From: Alcaligenaceae bacterium SAGV5
Lineage (GTDB): Bacteria > Pseudomonadota > Gammaproteobacteria > Burkholderiales > Burkholderiaceae_B
Length of the DNA: 64,000 bases
Direction of reading: 5' to 3'
NCBI GenBank assembly: GCA_009360345.1
Contig: SPDP01000006.1
Span: forward strand, 62,001 to 126,000
Made by a program: the position numbers and the translations under genes. Position 1 is the first letter of the stretch, and each line of letters starts with the position of its first letter. The notes under the pieces are model-generated. The model saw only the letters and a program-made list of their open reading frames with translations. It made no database searches and was not told the origin of the DNA. This document shows, in pieces, positions 15,799 to 24,454 of this stretch.

Positions 15799-17769
15799 AT
15801 GTCCGATACGTTACGCAACAACTCGCGCCGCCAGGCGCTGAAGTTCCTGGCCGGCGCGCCCGCCATGCTGCCTCTGGGGACGGTCACCGCCTCCCTGCTG
15901 GCCGCCTGTGGCGGGGATGACGATCCCATTACCTCCACGCCCAAGCCCCCCGCGGATTTCGTGTCGGCCTCGTTCACGTCCACGCCCGCGCCGTCGCTGT
16001 CCAACCCCGCCGCGATGGCGACGACCACCGTGAATTCCACGCTGACCGTGAAACTGAACGACGGCAGCTCGCACGCCTACAAACTGGCCTACCAGCCGTT
16101 CTTCATCACCGGCGACATGGTCGCGGACGGCAAGGGCGGGAAGGTCCTGGCCGGCGGCTATGTCGACATCAACAACAAGCCCATCATCGACAAGTCCGTG
16201 GCGGGCAAGGAACGCCAGATTTTCTCAGACTCGCCGGACGGCACTTCGCTGCTCGCGCTGCCCAGCGCCAACGTGGCGGGCATCAAGGGCAAGGCCGTGT
16301 TCGCCGTGGTGCAGTTCGAATACACGACGCGCGACCAGAGCGGCGCCGACACCTACGGCACGCTGCCGTCGCCGATCGCCGTCCTGACCCTGGACCAGGA
16401 CCAGGCCACCGGCAAGCTCAGCCTGGTCAAATACCACAACGTCGACACCTCGTCGGCCCACGGCCTGTGGATCACCTGTGGCGCCAGCCTGTCGCCCTGG
16501 AATACCCATCTGTCCAGCGAAGAATACGAGCCGGACGCGCCGTTCGTGTCGACCAACGCCCAGTTCAAGGCCTTCAGCAAGAACGTGTACGGCGACGAGA
16601 CGAAGGCCCGTCCTTATCACTACGGCCACATTCCCGAAGTGACCGTGAATCCCGACGGCACGGGTTCGATCAAGAAGCACTATTGCATGGGCCGGATTTC
16701 TCACGAGCTGATCCAGGTGATGCCGGACAACCGCACGGTGCTGATGGGCGACGACGCCACCAACAGCGGCCTGTTCGTGTTCGTGGCGGACAAGGAAAAG
16801 GACCTGTCGGCGGGCACGCTGTACGTCGCCAAGCTCGGTGCCGGCTTTTCGGCCGATCCGGCCGCAGCCGGCGCCAACCTGACCTGGATCAAGCTGGGCC
16901 ACGCCACCAGCGCGGAAATCGAGCAGATGGCCAACACGCTCGATCCCGAGGACATCATGACGGTGCTCAAGGCCGATCCCTCGGATGCGACCTACACGAA
17001 GATCTTCTCGAACGGCGCGGCCAACTGGATCAAGATCAAGCCCGGCATGGAGAAGGCCGCGGCCTTCCTGGAGACCCATCGCTACGCTTATCTGGCGGGC
17101 GGCAGCATGGGCTTCACCAAGATGGAAGGCACCACGGTCAACATCAAGGACAAGGTCGCGTACTCGGCCCTGCAGAACATCCAGGACTCCATGGTCAAGG
17201 GCAACACCAAGGGCTGGAACGAGCAGAGCGGCATCGCGCTGGACAAGGCGCTGATCGCCGGCGGCGTGCTGGCCCACAACCTGGCCGGCGGCCAGAAGGA
17301 CCAGGCAGGGGCGGCCATCAACAGCGAATGGATGCCGGTGCACACCCGGATGCTGCTGGTGGGCGAGGACATCGCCGCGGACGCGCTGGGCAACAAGGCC
17401 AATCCGGAGCTGGTCGCCAACCCCGACAACCTGAAGTTCTCGGAAAAGCTGCGCACGCTGTTCATCGGCGAGGACAGCGGCTCGCACGTCAACAACTTCC
17501 TGTGGGCCTACAACGTCGACACCAAGTCGCTGTCGCGGCTGTTGTCGGTGCCGGCGGGCGGCGAGTCGACCGGACTGCACGCGGTGGACGAGATCAACGG
17601 CTGGACCTACATCATGAGCAACTTCCAGCACGCCGGTGACTGGAGTTCGCTGCACGACAAGGTCAAGGACGCGCTGGACCCGCTGATCCGTACCAACTAC
17701 AAGGACCGCTTCGGCGCCGCGGTGGGCTACCTGACCGCCGACCCCACGAGCATCAAGCTCAAGGGGTGA
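15799..17769 (+). CDS. phoX: PhoX-like alkaline phosphatase, Tat-exported lipoprotein (DUF839)
   Basis: 656-residue DUF839/PhoX-family protein, calcium- and iron-dependent phosphatases that release phosphate from organic esters. The leader has a twin-arginine motif (SRRQALKFLAG, Phe of the consensus replaced by Ala) and ends in a lipobox, LLAAC, followed by GGDDD. Tat export followed by lipidation is therefore expected. Conserved PhoX-like segments include DTSSAHGLWITCGASLSPWNTHLSSEEYEP and GEDSGSHVNNFLWAYN. The ATG at 15799 is chosen because it starts the Tat leader. A Pho box lies upstream. The 3' end overlaps the convergent usp gene by 11 bp. Substrate range is not determined here. Confidence 0.88.
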   Translation: MSDTLRNNSRRQALKFLAGAPAMLPLGTVTASLLAACGGDDDPITSTPKPPADFVSASFTSTPAPSLSNPAAMATTTVNSTLTVKLNDGSSHAYKLAYQPFFITGDMVADGKGGKVLAGGYVDINNKPIIDKSVAGKERQIFSDSPDGTSLLALPSANVAGIKGKAVFAVVQFEYTTRDQSGADTYGTLPSPIAVLTLDQDQATGKLSLVKYHNVDTSSAHGLWITCGASLSPWNTHLSSEEYEPDAPFVSTNAQFKAFSKNVYGDETKARPYHYGHIPEVTVNPDGTGSIKKHYCMGRISHELIQVMPDNRTVLMGDDATNSGLFVFVADKEKDLSAGTLYVAKLGAGFSADPAAAGANLTWIKLGHATSAEIEQMANTLDPEDIMTVLKADPSDATYTKIFSNGAANWIKIKPGMEKAAAFLETHRYAYLAGGSMGFTKMEGTTVNIKDKVAYSALQNIQDSMVKGNTKGWNEQSGIALDKALIAGGVLAHNLAGGQKDQAGAAINSEWMPVHTRMLLVGEDIAADALGNKANPELVANPDNLKFSEKLRTLFIGEDSGSHVNNFLWAYNVDTKSLSRLLSVPAGGESTGLHAVDEINGWTYIMSNFQHAGDWSSLHDKVKDALDPLIRTNYKDRFGAAVGYLTADPTSIKLKG

Positions 17770-18247
17770 CGTCCGGGGTGCCCGGGCCGGCGTCGTCGTC
17801 GGCCTCGGGCAGCCGGACCAGCAGCACGGGCACCGGCGCCCCGCGCAGGATCTTCTCGGCGCTGCTGCCCAGCACCATGCGGGGCAGGCCGCGCCGGCCG
17901 TGCGTGCCGATCACGATCAGGTCCGCCGGCCATTTGCGCGCTTCCTGGATCACCAGTTCGTGCACCGGGCCGGCGAAATTGTCGTGCAACACGGTATCGG
18001 CCGCGATACCCGCGGCCTTCGCCTTGGCCTGCGCCTGCTGGATCAGTTCGGCGCCGTTGGCGCGCAGGACGGTGATCCAGTCGGCATAGGCGGCGTAGGC
18101 GCCCATGGACCCGGCCAGCGACAACTCGTCGATCACGTGCATCAGACGCAGTTGCCCCTTGGTCAGGGCCGCGATGCGCAGGGCCTCGTCCAGCCCGCGG
18201 TTGGAGGTGGGGCTGCCGTCGACGGGAACGAGTATGCGCTGGTACAT
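17759..18247 (-). CDS. Universal stress protein (UspA family)
   Basis: 162-residue single-domain USP with MYQRILVPVDGSPTSNRGLDEAL at the start and the ATP-binding loop IGTHGRRGLPRMVLGSSAEKIL near 113-134. It is the last gene of the operon that starts at 19568 and is probably coexpressed with the tandem USP from the FNR-type promoter. An unusual internal segment, LAGSMGAYAAYADWITVLRANG, is typical of betaproteobacterial USPs. The 3' end runs into phoX on the other strand, so no terminator space exists between the two genes. Confidence 0.92.
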   Translation of the reverse strand: MYQRILVPVDGSPTSNRGLDEALRIAALTKGQLRLMHVIDELSLAGSMGAYAAYADWITVLRANGAELIQQAQAKAKAAGIAADTVLHDNFAGPVHELVIQEARKWPADLIVIGTHGRRGLPRMVLGSSAEKILRGAPVPVLLVRLPEADDDAGPGTPDVTP

Positions 18248-18281
18248 GGAATGCTCCTGGAATGGTGAGTGACCGGTCCGG

Positions 18282-18683
18282 TCAGAAATAGAAGGAAACG
18301 TCGGTCCGTCCCGAGGCGGGAACGCGGACCTGGCGGCTTTGCCTGGCCGATCCGTATTCGGCGTCGATCCGGTAGTTGCCGGGCGCGAGCCGGGCCAGCA
18401 GGTAGGGGCCCTGGGTGGTCACGGACAGGAGGTCCTTGCCGCCGCTGTCGCGGATGGACACGCGCACGTCGGCCACGTATTCGCCGCTCCTGGCCGCCGC
18501 CAGCAGGCGCAGGCTGTAGTCCTTGGCCATGCCACGGATGGCGGTCGACTCATCCTGGCCCACGCCGCCCGTCACGTAGGCGATGCCGTTCTGTTCGCCC
18601 TTGTCCATCGCCTGGCCGGCAAGCGGCCAGGCGGCCGCCAGCGCAAGCGCCAGGGGCGCCGCCCATCGTGGATTCTGCTTCAT
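18282..18683 (-). CDS. Small exported protein with carboxypeptidase-regulatory-like beta fold
   Basis: 133-residue protein with a Sec signal peptide (MKQNPRWAAPLALALAAAWPLAGQA), so probably periplasmic. The mature part starts DKGEQNGIAYVTGGVGQDE and continues with SLRLLAAARSGEYVADVRVSIRDSGGKDLLSVTTQGPYLLARLAPGNY; this last stretch resembles the CarboxypepD_reg-like or transthyretin-like beta sandwich. It sits between two usp genes on the same strand and is likely cotranscribed with them. A function cannot be named; a role in an anaerobic or respiratory stress response is suggested only by context. Confidence 0.7.
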   Translation of the reverse strand: MKQNPRWAAPLALALAAAWPLAGQAMDKGEQNGIAYVTGGVGQDESTAIRGMAKDYSLRLLAAARSGEYVADVRVSIRDSGGKDLLSVTTQGPYLLARLAPGNYRIDAEYGSARQSRQVRVPASGRTDVSFYF

Positions 18684-18728
18684 GGTGCGGCTCCTTGCCG
18701 ATCCCCGGGCCGTCCCCGGGCCCCTGGG

Positions 18729-19568
18729 TCAATGGGAAAACAGGACCGGCACGGTCATCGACTCCAGCAGGGTCCGTGTCGTACCGCCAAGGACCGCCTC
18801 CCGCACCCGGCTGTGGCCGTAGGCGCCCATCACGATCAGGTCGCAGGCGTTGTCCGTGGCCGCATTCAGGATGCAATTGCCTATCCCCACTCCCGCGCTC
18901 TCGCGCACGGTTTCCTGGGGGATCGGGTATTGGCGCCCGGCGCAGTAGGCCAGGAAATCGGCCCGTTTGGCCTGGGCCGCCTCGCTGGATTCGGACGGCG
19001 GGTCGACCCGCAGCGCGAACAGCTCGGAGGCCTCTTCCAGGATGGGGCCGGCATCGGCCAGCGCGCGGGCCGATTCGCGCCGTTCATCCCAGCAGAAAAG
19101 CACGCGACGGCCGATGGCGTTCAACTCGCCTACCGACGGCAGCATCATGACCGGGCGGCCCGCGCCCAGCATCACGGCGGCCAGCAGGGCCGGCATCTGC
19201 AGCGGGCCGGGATCGGCGTCGTTGGGCTGGTTCATGATCAGGAGGTCGCAATAGCGGGCCTGCTCGCACAGGATGTCCTCGGCCAGGCCGTCTCCCGTGC
19301 GCCAGTGCGCCGTCACGCCGGTTTCGCCCGCGACCTCGTGCAGCAGGGCTTCGGTGGCGGCGCGGTCGTCCGCCACCCGCTGGCGCAGCATGCGATTGAC
19401 GTCGTCGGAAACGAAGAAACCTTCGTAGTGATAGGGGAGGGGGCGGCCGAAACTGGCATGGATGCCGACCAGCGCGGCATCGTGTTCGGCGGCCAGTTGC
19501 GCCGCGGCGCGTACGCGCCGCCTGCAGCCCCGGTCCAGATCGAGATGAACTGCGATACGTCCCAGCAT
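18729..19568 (-). CDS. Tandem-domain universal stress protein
   Basis: 279-residue protein with two USP-like domains. The first (about 1-145) is degenerate, with no clear ATP loop. The second ends with MGAYGHSRVREAVLGGTTRTLLESM, a full G-x2-G-x9-G(S/T) type motif. This architecture resembles UspE-like proteins. It heads an operon with the small exported protein and the single-domain USP. The FNR-type box 59-72 bp upstream of its start suggests activation under oxygen limitation. Confidence 0.88.
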   Translation of the reverse strand: MLGRIAVHLDLDRGCRRRVRAAAQLAAEHDAALVGIHASFGRPLPYHYEGFFVSDDVNRMLRQRVADDRAATEALLHEVAGETGVTAHWRTGDGLAEDILCEQARYCDLLIMNQPNDADPGPLQMPALLAAVMLGAGRPVMMLPSVGELNAIGRRVLFCWDERRESARALADAGPILEEASELFALRVDPPSESSEAAQAKRADFLAYCAGRQYPIPQETVRESAGVGIGNCILNAATDNACDLIVMGAYGHSRVREAVLGGTTRTLLESMTVPVLFSH

Positions 19569-19598
19569 ATGCGCCTCCAGCCGTGAGTGGATGACTCC

Positions 19599-19640
19599 AT
19601 CCTAGCCGCAACGCGATGCGTGAACCTTGATCTGGCTCAA
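19599..19640 (-). promoter_or_regulatory. FNR/ANR-type promoter of the usp operon
   Basis: TTGATCTGGCTCAA (19627-19640, written on the plus strand) fits TTGAT-N4-ATCAA with one mismatch. On the minus strand TAGGAT (19599-19604) can serve as the -10. A start near 19592 puts the box centre at -41.5, a class II position, about 24 nt upstream of the tandem usp start codon. Confidence 0.65.
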
Positions 19641-19749
19641 GTCCGCCGCACGCGTGGGCGACGGTGGCAACTCATGGATAGTCTGGTACGAAAAAGGGGA
19701 AAAGGAAAGGGTGCCTGCGGGAGAGTTGGTAACCAGAACTGAACGGGCC

Positions 19750-21021
19750 CTAGACCGCCGCCGCGCGCCGGGCCAGCAGGATGGCATTGGCCGCCGCGAG
19801 CGCCAGCAGGACGGCCACCAGCCCGACAAAACCGCCCCAGCCCGCCCGGTCCAGCGCATAGCCGCCGCCCAGTCCGATCAGGCTGGAACCGCAGTAATAA
19901 CCGAACAGGTACAGCGAAGATGCCTGGGCGCGGCCTTGGCGGGCGGCGCGCGCCACCCAGGAACTGCAGATGGAGTGCGCGCCGAAGAAGCCGAAGGTCA
20001 GCACGGCCATCCCGAGGACGAGCAGCCACAGGTTGCCCGACAAGGTCAGCAGCACGCCGGCCAGTTGCAGCAGGACTCCCGCGGCCATGACGCGCCCGTG
20101 TCCAAGGCGGGCGGCCAGGTCTCCCATCCAGGCGGAACTGACGATACCTGCCAGGTAGACCACCGAGACCATGCCGACCACGGCATGGCTGAGCGAAAAT
20201 GGCGGGGCGAGCAGCCGGAAGCCGATGTAGTTGTACACGGCGACGAAGCCGCCCATCAGGAGGAAGCCCTGGGCGAACAGCCGCAGCATGACAGGATTGC
20301 GCAGGTGGGCACGGAAGCTGCCCAGGGCCCCGGCCACGTCCAGCATGCGAGGCTTGAAATGCCGGGATGCCGGCAGGGTCTTCCAGAACAGCACCGCGCC
20401 GGCGAAGCCGATCAGGCCGATGACCAGGGCCGCGACGCGCCAGCCGTGGCCGTCGGCGATGACGCCGGCCAGTAGGCGGCCGGACATGCCGCCGATGGCG
20501 GAACCGCCGATGTACAGGCCCATGGCGAGTCCGGCCGCGCGGGGTTCCATTTCCTCGCCCACATAGGCCATGGCGACGGCCGGCAGGCCGCTCAGGGTGA
20601 TGCCCATCAAGGCACGGAGCGTCAGCAGCGCCGGCCACTGGGGAAAGAGGGCCATCGCGGTGGTCAGGGCCGCCGAGCCAAGCAGCGAGGCGAACATGAG
20701 TGCGCGCCGGCCCAGCCGCTCGGACATGGTGCTGGCCACGAGCATGGAAACCGCGAGCAGGGCGGTGGAGAGCGACAGCGCCAGGCTGCTGGCCGCGGGC
20801 GACAGGCCGAAATCGTGGGCGAACAGCGGCAGCAGGGGCTGTACGAAATACAGCAGCGAGAAGGTCGAGAAGCCGGAGGCGAACAACGCGATCACCGCCC
20901 GCCAGAATGCCGGCGTGCCGCGCTCGATGTGGCCCGGCGGCAGGGCCGGCGCGGCGGCGGCCTGATACGCGGTGGTGTCCTGGGGTGGCAGTGAGGCGCC
21001 GACGGGCGGGGCGGAAGACAT
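19750..21021 (-). CDS. MFS transporter (YnfM-like)
   Basis: Major facilitator of 423 residues with 12 predicted membrane spans and a roughly 40-residue cytoplasmic N-terminal tail. The A-like loop ASTMSERLGRRALMFASLLG lies between spans 2 and 3, and a related copy, MGDLAARLGHGRVMAAG, occurs in the second half. Closest by appearance to the YnfM/AraJ drug-efflux-like group. It is divergent from a LysR regulator, whose box lies in the shared 94-bp promoter region, so it is probably under that regulator. The substrate is unknown. Confidence 0.88.
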   Translation of the reverse strand: MSSAPPVGASLPPQDTTAYQAAAAPALPPGHIERGTPAFWRAVIALFASGFSTFSLLYFVQPLLPLFAHDFGLSPAASSLALSLSTALLAVSMLVASTMSERLGRRALMFASLLGSAALTTAMALFPQWPALLTLRALMGITLSGLPAVAMAYVGEEMEPRAAGLAMGLYIGGSAIGGMSGRLLAGVIADGHGWRVAALVIGLIGFAGAVLFWKTLPASRHFKPRMLDVAGALGSFRAHLRNPVMLRLFAQGFLLMGGFVAVYNYIGFRLLAPPFSLSHAVVGMVSVVYLAGIVSSAWMGDLAARLGHGRVMAAGVLLQLAGVLLTLSGNLWLLVLGMAVLTFGFFGAHSICSSWVARAARQGRAQASSLYLFGYYCGSSLIGLGGGYALDRAGWGGFVGLVAVLLALAAANAILLARRAAAV

Positions 21022-21082
21022 GGCAGTCGAGCAAGTGACGATCTAGGGGTTAACTCTAGGCGTTTTGTCTGATATCGTCCAA

Positions 21083-21102
21083 TACTGAAATCATGCCCAG
21101 TA
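21083..21102. promoter_or_regulatory. Candidate LysR-type operator
   Basis: Inverted pair TACTG-N10-CAGTA in the 94-bp space between divergent MFS and LysR genes. It contains the T-N11-A core expected for LysR family sites and could control both genes. Arms are only 5 bp, so this is tentative. Confidence 0.4.
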
Positions 21103-21115
21103 ATATCCAATCCCT

Positions 21116-22024
21116 ATGATCGATCTACGCCGGGTCAGGTACTTCGTGGCGCTGGCCGAAGAACTGCATTTCGGCAGGGCGGCGACCCGGCTGGGCATGT
21201 CCCAGCCTCCGCTGAGCCAGCAATTGCAGGCGCTGGAACAGGACCTGGGTGCCCGACTGCTCCATCGGAACAAGCGCCAGGTGTCCCTGACCGAGGCCGG
21301 CCAGTTGTTCCTGCCCGAGGCTCGCGCGCTGCTGGCCCAGGCCGAACGGGCGGCGTCCATCGCGGCGCGGGCCGCGCGCGGCGAACTGGGCACGCTGCGG
21401 GTGGGATTCACCGAAAGCGCGGTCCTGACCGGCGCGCTGCCCAACCTGTTGTCGCGTTTCCGCGAACGCCATCCGGCCGTGGCGGTGCAATTGATCGAAG
21501 AGACCAGCCAGGAGCAGATCCAGGCCATGCTGGACGGGCGCAGCGACGTGGGGTTCATGCGCCTGCCAGCCAGCGGGGCCTTTCCCCCGGAACTCGACGC
21601 CTACCCGCTGTTGTCCGATCCGCTGGTGGCGGTATTGCCGCGCCAACATCGGCTGGCCGACGACAGCGACGCGCTCGGCGTGGCCGCGCTGGCGCAGGAG
21701 CCCTTCGTTTTCTTCGCCCCAGGCGCGGGCACCGGCGTCTACAGCCAGGTGCTGAGTCTGTGCCGGGCCGCCGGCTACGCGCCTCGCGTCGCCCAGGAAG
21801 CCCGGGAGGTGGTGACCATCGCGGGGCTGGTGGCCGCGCGGCTCGGGGTGTCCATTCTGCCGGCCTCGGTGCGCCGGCTGGACGTGGCAGGCGTGGTGAT
21901 CCGGGCGCTGCGCGAACCCGAAGCCGCCTCGGAGCTGTGGCTGGCCAGCCGCCGGGATGGCGCGTCGGCTACCGGAACGGCGTTCCGGCGCCTGGCGACG
22001 GCGCCACAGCCAGCCTCCTTATAA
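21116..22024 (+). CDS. LysR family transcriptional regulator
   Basis: 302-residue LTTR. The N-terminal helix-turn-helix is typical: LRRVRYFVALAEELHFGRAATRLGMSQPPLSQQLQALEQDLGARLLHR. The remainder is the two-lobed effector domain, with VGFTESAVLTGALPNLLSRFRERHPAV at the first lobe. It resembles the BenM/CatM-like subgroup. It is divergent from the MFS transporter gene and probably controls it. The effector cannot be deduced. The start follows directly after the operator region, in the context TATG-ATCGATC. Confidence 0.93.
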   Translation: MIDLRRVRYFVALAEELHFGRAATRLGMSQPPLSQQLQALEQDLGARLLHRNKRQVSLTEAGQLFLPEARALLAQAERAASIAARAARGELGTLRVGFTESAVLTGALPNLLSRFRERHPAVAVQLIEETSQEQIQAMLDGRSDVGFMRLPASGAFPPELDAYPLLSDPLVAVLPRQHRLADDSDALGVAALAQEPFVFFAPGAGTGVYSQVLSLCRAAGYAPRVAQEAREVVTIAGLVAARLGVSILPASVRRLDVAGVVIRALREPEAASELWLASRRDGASATGTAFRRLATAPQPASL

Positions 22025-22072
22025 TCGTCCACTCCCGGATCGAACTCCCATCCCGTTTCCTGCCGCGTCCCC

Positions 22073-22642
22073 ATGCCCCAGCCGTCATCCCGCACTTCGC
22101 CCACACAGACTTCTCCCTGGAAACGCCGGTTGGGCTGGGCCTGCCTGGTCCTGGCGCTGGGGCTGGTGGGCGCCTTGACCGTCAGCTGGGTCATGCGCGA
22201 GAGCTCGCCCCAGTTCGGCGAACAACTCCGCACGCAAGGCGAGGCCCGGGAACTGGTGTTGCCCGACGGTTCCCGCATCCACGCCGGCCCGGACACGTCG
22301 CTATCGGTCGGGTACTACTCACGCAGGCGCCAGGTGATCCTGGCGCGCGGCGAGGCGTCCTTCCACGTGCGCTGGCAGTACCGCGCCGCCTTCTTGGTCC
22401 AGTGGGGCGTGAACGAAGTGGTCATCGACGGCAGCCGGGTCGAAACCCCCGACATCCTGTTCCGCGTCGTGGCCGAACCCGAGCGCCTGCGGGTCGAGCT
22501 CGCGGAAGGACAATTGAAAGTGCGCACCGTGACGGCAGGTCCTCGCGAGTTCGTGGAACTGCGGCCAGGAGACGTACTGATCGTGGACATGGGCACGCGC
22601 ACCCACCAGCTTACGCACGCGGGCCAGGCCCCCGCGCGCTAG
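22073..22642 (+). CDS. FecR-like membrane protein without sigma partner
   Basis: 189-residue protein with one membrane span (about 19-41, WACLVLALGLVGALTVSWVM) and a periplasmic FecR domain: LVLPDGSRIHAGPDTSLSVGYYSRRRQVILARGEASFHV. In canonical systems FecR senses a TonB receptor and controls an ECF sigma factor through a cytoplasmic N-terminal domain. Here only about 18 residues precede the span, and no sigma or receptor gene adjoins. A perfect TATAAT (22020-22025) lies 47 bp before the start, inside the end of the LysR gene. Role unknown. Confidence 0.75.
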   Translation: MPQPSSRTSPTQTSPWKRRLGWACLVLALGLVGALTVSWVMRESSPQFGEQLRTQGEARELVLPDGSRIHAGPDTSLSVGYYSRRRQVILARGEASFHVRWQYRAAFLVQWGVNEVVIDGSRVETPDILFRVVAEPERLRVELAEGQLKVRTVTAGPREFVELRPGDVLIVDMGTRTHQLTHAGQAPAR

Positions 22643-22670
22643 GGCGGCGTCTCCCGGCCCCGGGCCGGCA

Positions 22671-24200
22671 TCATGCGTCGCCCAGCCTGGCCACCTCCAC
22701 CATGGAAATGCGGTTGTCGTCCAGTTCACTCACGGTGAAACGGTAGCCTTCATGATCCAGCCAGGCCCCCACGGGCGGCAGCTCGGCGAACCGGGTCAAC
22801 AGGAATCCGGCCAGGCTGGTGTAGCCGGTGCCGGCCAGCCCGGACGACAGGTCCAGCGCCTGCTCCACGTGGCGCAGGTCCGCGGAGCCGCTCATGCGCC
22901 ATTGTCCTGGCGCCAGCAGTTGTATGGACGGCGCTTCGTCCTCGTCGGGAAAATCGCCGGCGATGGCCTCCAGCACATCCACTGGCGTGACCAGCCCCAG
23001 CACGGCACCATATTCATCGGTCACGAGGACCAGTTGGCCGCGCGAGTCCCGCAGTACGTCCATCAAGTCCAGGATGGGGATCGACTCGTGCACGTAGATG
23101 GGGGCGCGCAGATGGGAGGCATCGATGCTTCCGGTCTCGAGCAGATCGGCCAGGAGATCCTTGGCACGGGCGACGCCGGCAATGTCATCGAAGTGCCGCC
23201 GGCAGACGGGAAGGTAGCTGTGGGGCGTATCGAGGATGCGCGCGCGCAACTCGTGCGCGCCGGCCGTCAGGTCCACCCAGGATATCTCCGAGCGCGGCGT
23301 CATGATGGACCGCACCGAACGGTCCGCCAGCGTCAGCACGCCGCTGACCATGTGGCGTTCTTCCTCGGCGAAGGCGCTCGGCGGAACGGCGGGGGAGGCT
23401 TCGTCGGATCCCGGTGAGGTGCGCCGCCCTCCCAGCAGGGCCAGGATCGCGTCGGCGGTGCGCGCGCGCAGCGGCCGGCGCGCCGCATGCCGGATGGCGT
23501 TGCGCCGCGCGGTCTGGTTGAAGGCCTCGATCAGGATGGAAAAACCGATGGCCGCGTAGAGATAGCCCTTGGGGATGTGGAATCCCAGGCCGTCCGACAC
23601 CAGGCTCAGCCCGATCATCAGCAGGAAGCTCAGGCACAGCACCACGACCGTCGGATGGGCGTTGACGAAGCGCGTGAGCGGCTTGGATGCAAGAAGCATG
23701 ATGGCCATCGCCACGATGACCGCGATCATCATGATGGCCAGCTCGTCGACCATGCCCACGGCGGTGATGACCGAGTCCAGGGAGAAGACCGCGTCCAGCA
23801 GCACGATCTGGGTGACGACGAGCCAGAACCCCGCCTCGACCTTGCGGTTGCCCGAATCGTGGCCGGAGCCCTCCAGCCTTTCGTGCAATTCCAGCGTGGC
23901 CTTGAACAACAGGAACAGGCCGCCGACCAGCAGGATCAGGTCGCGCCCCGAAAACGAGAAGCCGGCGACGCTGAACAAGGGCGTGGTCAGCGTCGCCAGC
24001 CACGAAATGGCGGCCAGCAGCGCCAGGCGCATGACCAGGGCCAGCGACAGGCCGATGATCCGCGCGCGGTCGCGCTGCGAGGGCGGCAGCTTGTCGGCCA
24101 GGATGGCGATGAAAACCAGGTTGTCGATGCCCAGGACGATCTCGAGCACGATAAGAGTCAGTAGTCCGGCCCATGCGGTAGGGTCCGCCAACCATTCCAT
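22671..24200 (-). CDS. TerC family membrane protein with CBS pair and CorC domain
   Basis: 509-residue protein. Residues 1-240 form the TerC/YkoY membrane domain of about seven spans with acidic motifs EIVLGIDNLVFIA and DAVFSLDSVITAVG. Two CBS domains (about 295-410) begin at MVSGVLTLADRSVRSIMTPRSEI, and a CorC_HlyC transporter-associated domain ends the protein. TerC relatives export or metallate with manganese, and this three-part architecture (YoaE/YegH type) is common in proteobacteria. The ATG at 24200 begins the membrane domain; sequence upstream in frame is not protein-like. The ion and direction of transport are inferred only. Confidence 0.88.
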   Translation of the reverse strand: MEWLADPTAWAGLLTLIVLEIVLGIDNLVFIAILADKLPPSQRDRARIIGLSLALVMRLALLAAISWLATLTTPLFSVAGFSFSGRDLILLVGGLFLLFKATLELHERLEGSGHDSGNRKVEAGFWLVVTQIVLLDAVFSLDSVITAVGMVDELAIMMIAVIVAMAIMLLASKPLTRFVNAHPTVVVLCLSFLLMIGLSLVSDGLGFHIPKGYLYAAIGFSILIEAFNQTARRNAIRHAARRPLRARTADAILALLGGRRTSPGSDEASPAVPPSAFAEEERHMVSGVLTLADRSVRSIMTPRSEISWVDLTAGAHELRARILDTPHSYLPVCRRHFDDIAGVARAKDLLADLLETGSIDASHLRAPIYVHESIPILDLMDVLRDSRGQLVLVTDEYGAVLGLVTPVDVLEAIAGDFPDEDEAPSIQLLAPGQWRMSGSADLRHVEQALDLSSGLAGTGYTSLAGFLLTRFAELPPVGAWLDHEGYRFTVSELDDNRISMVEVARLGDA

Positions 24201-24454
24201 GAATCGCTCCGCAGAAAGAAGGGAGAGCAGTGTCGCATGAGGTCCGGGATTCCGGACACAGGGAAAAAGGCAATTCCGCGTTTCTGCAATGTATTCGACA
24301 GATTGGCGTGGCCGCAGGGAAGCGGCGGCGCCCTGCAGCAAAGTGGCGCGCATATTGCTTACGTTCGCCCCTGCGGCGGAACCGCGCCTGGGCGCGGAAC
24401 AAGAGGACTCGTTCGGGTCCCGTCCCTCCGCCCGCAACCACAAGGAGAACAAAG

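Noticed and set aside
24201..24454. Possible yybP-ykoY manganese riboswitch upstream of the TerC gene
   Set aside because: TerC genes often have one, but I could not find the conserved GGGGAGUA-type core or the paired loops in this 254-bp region.
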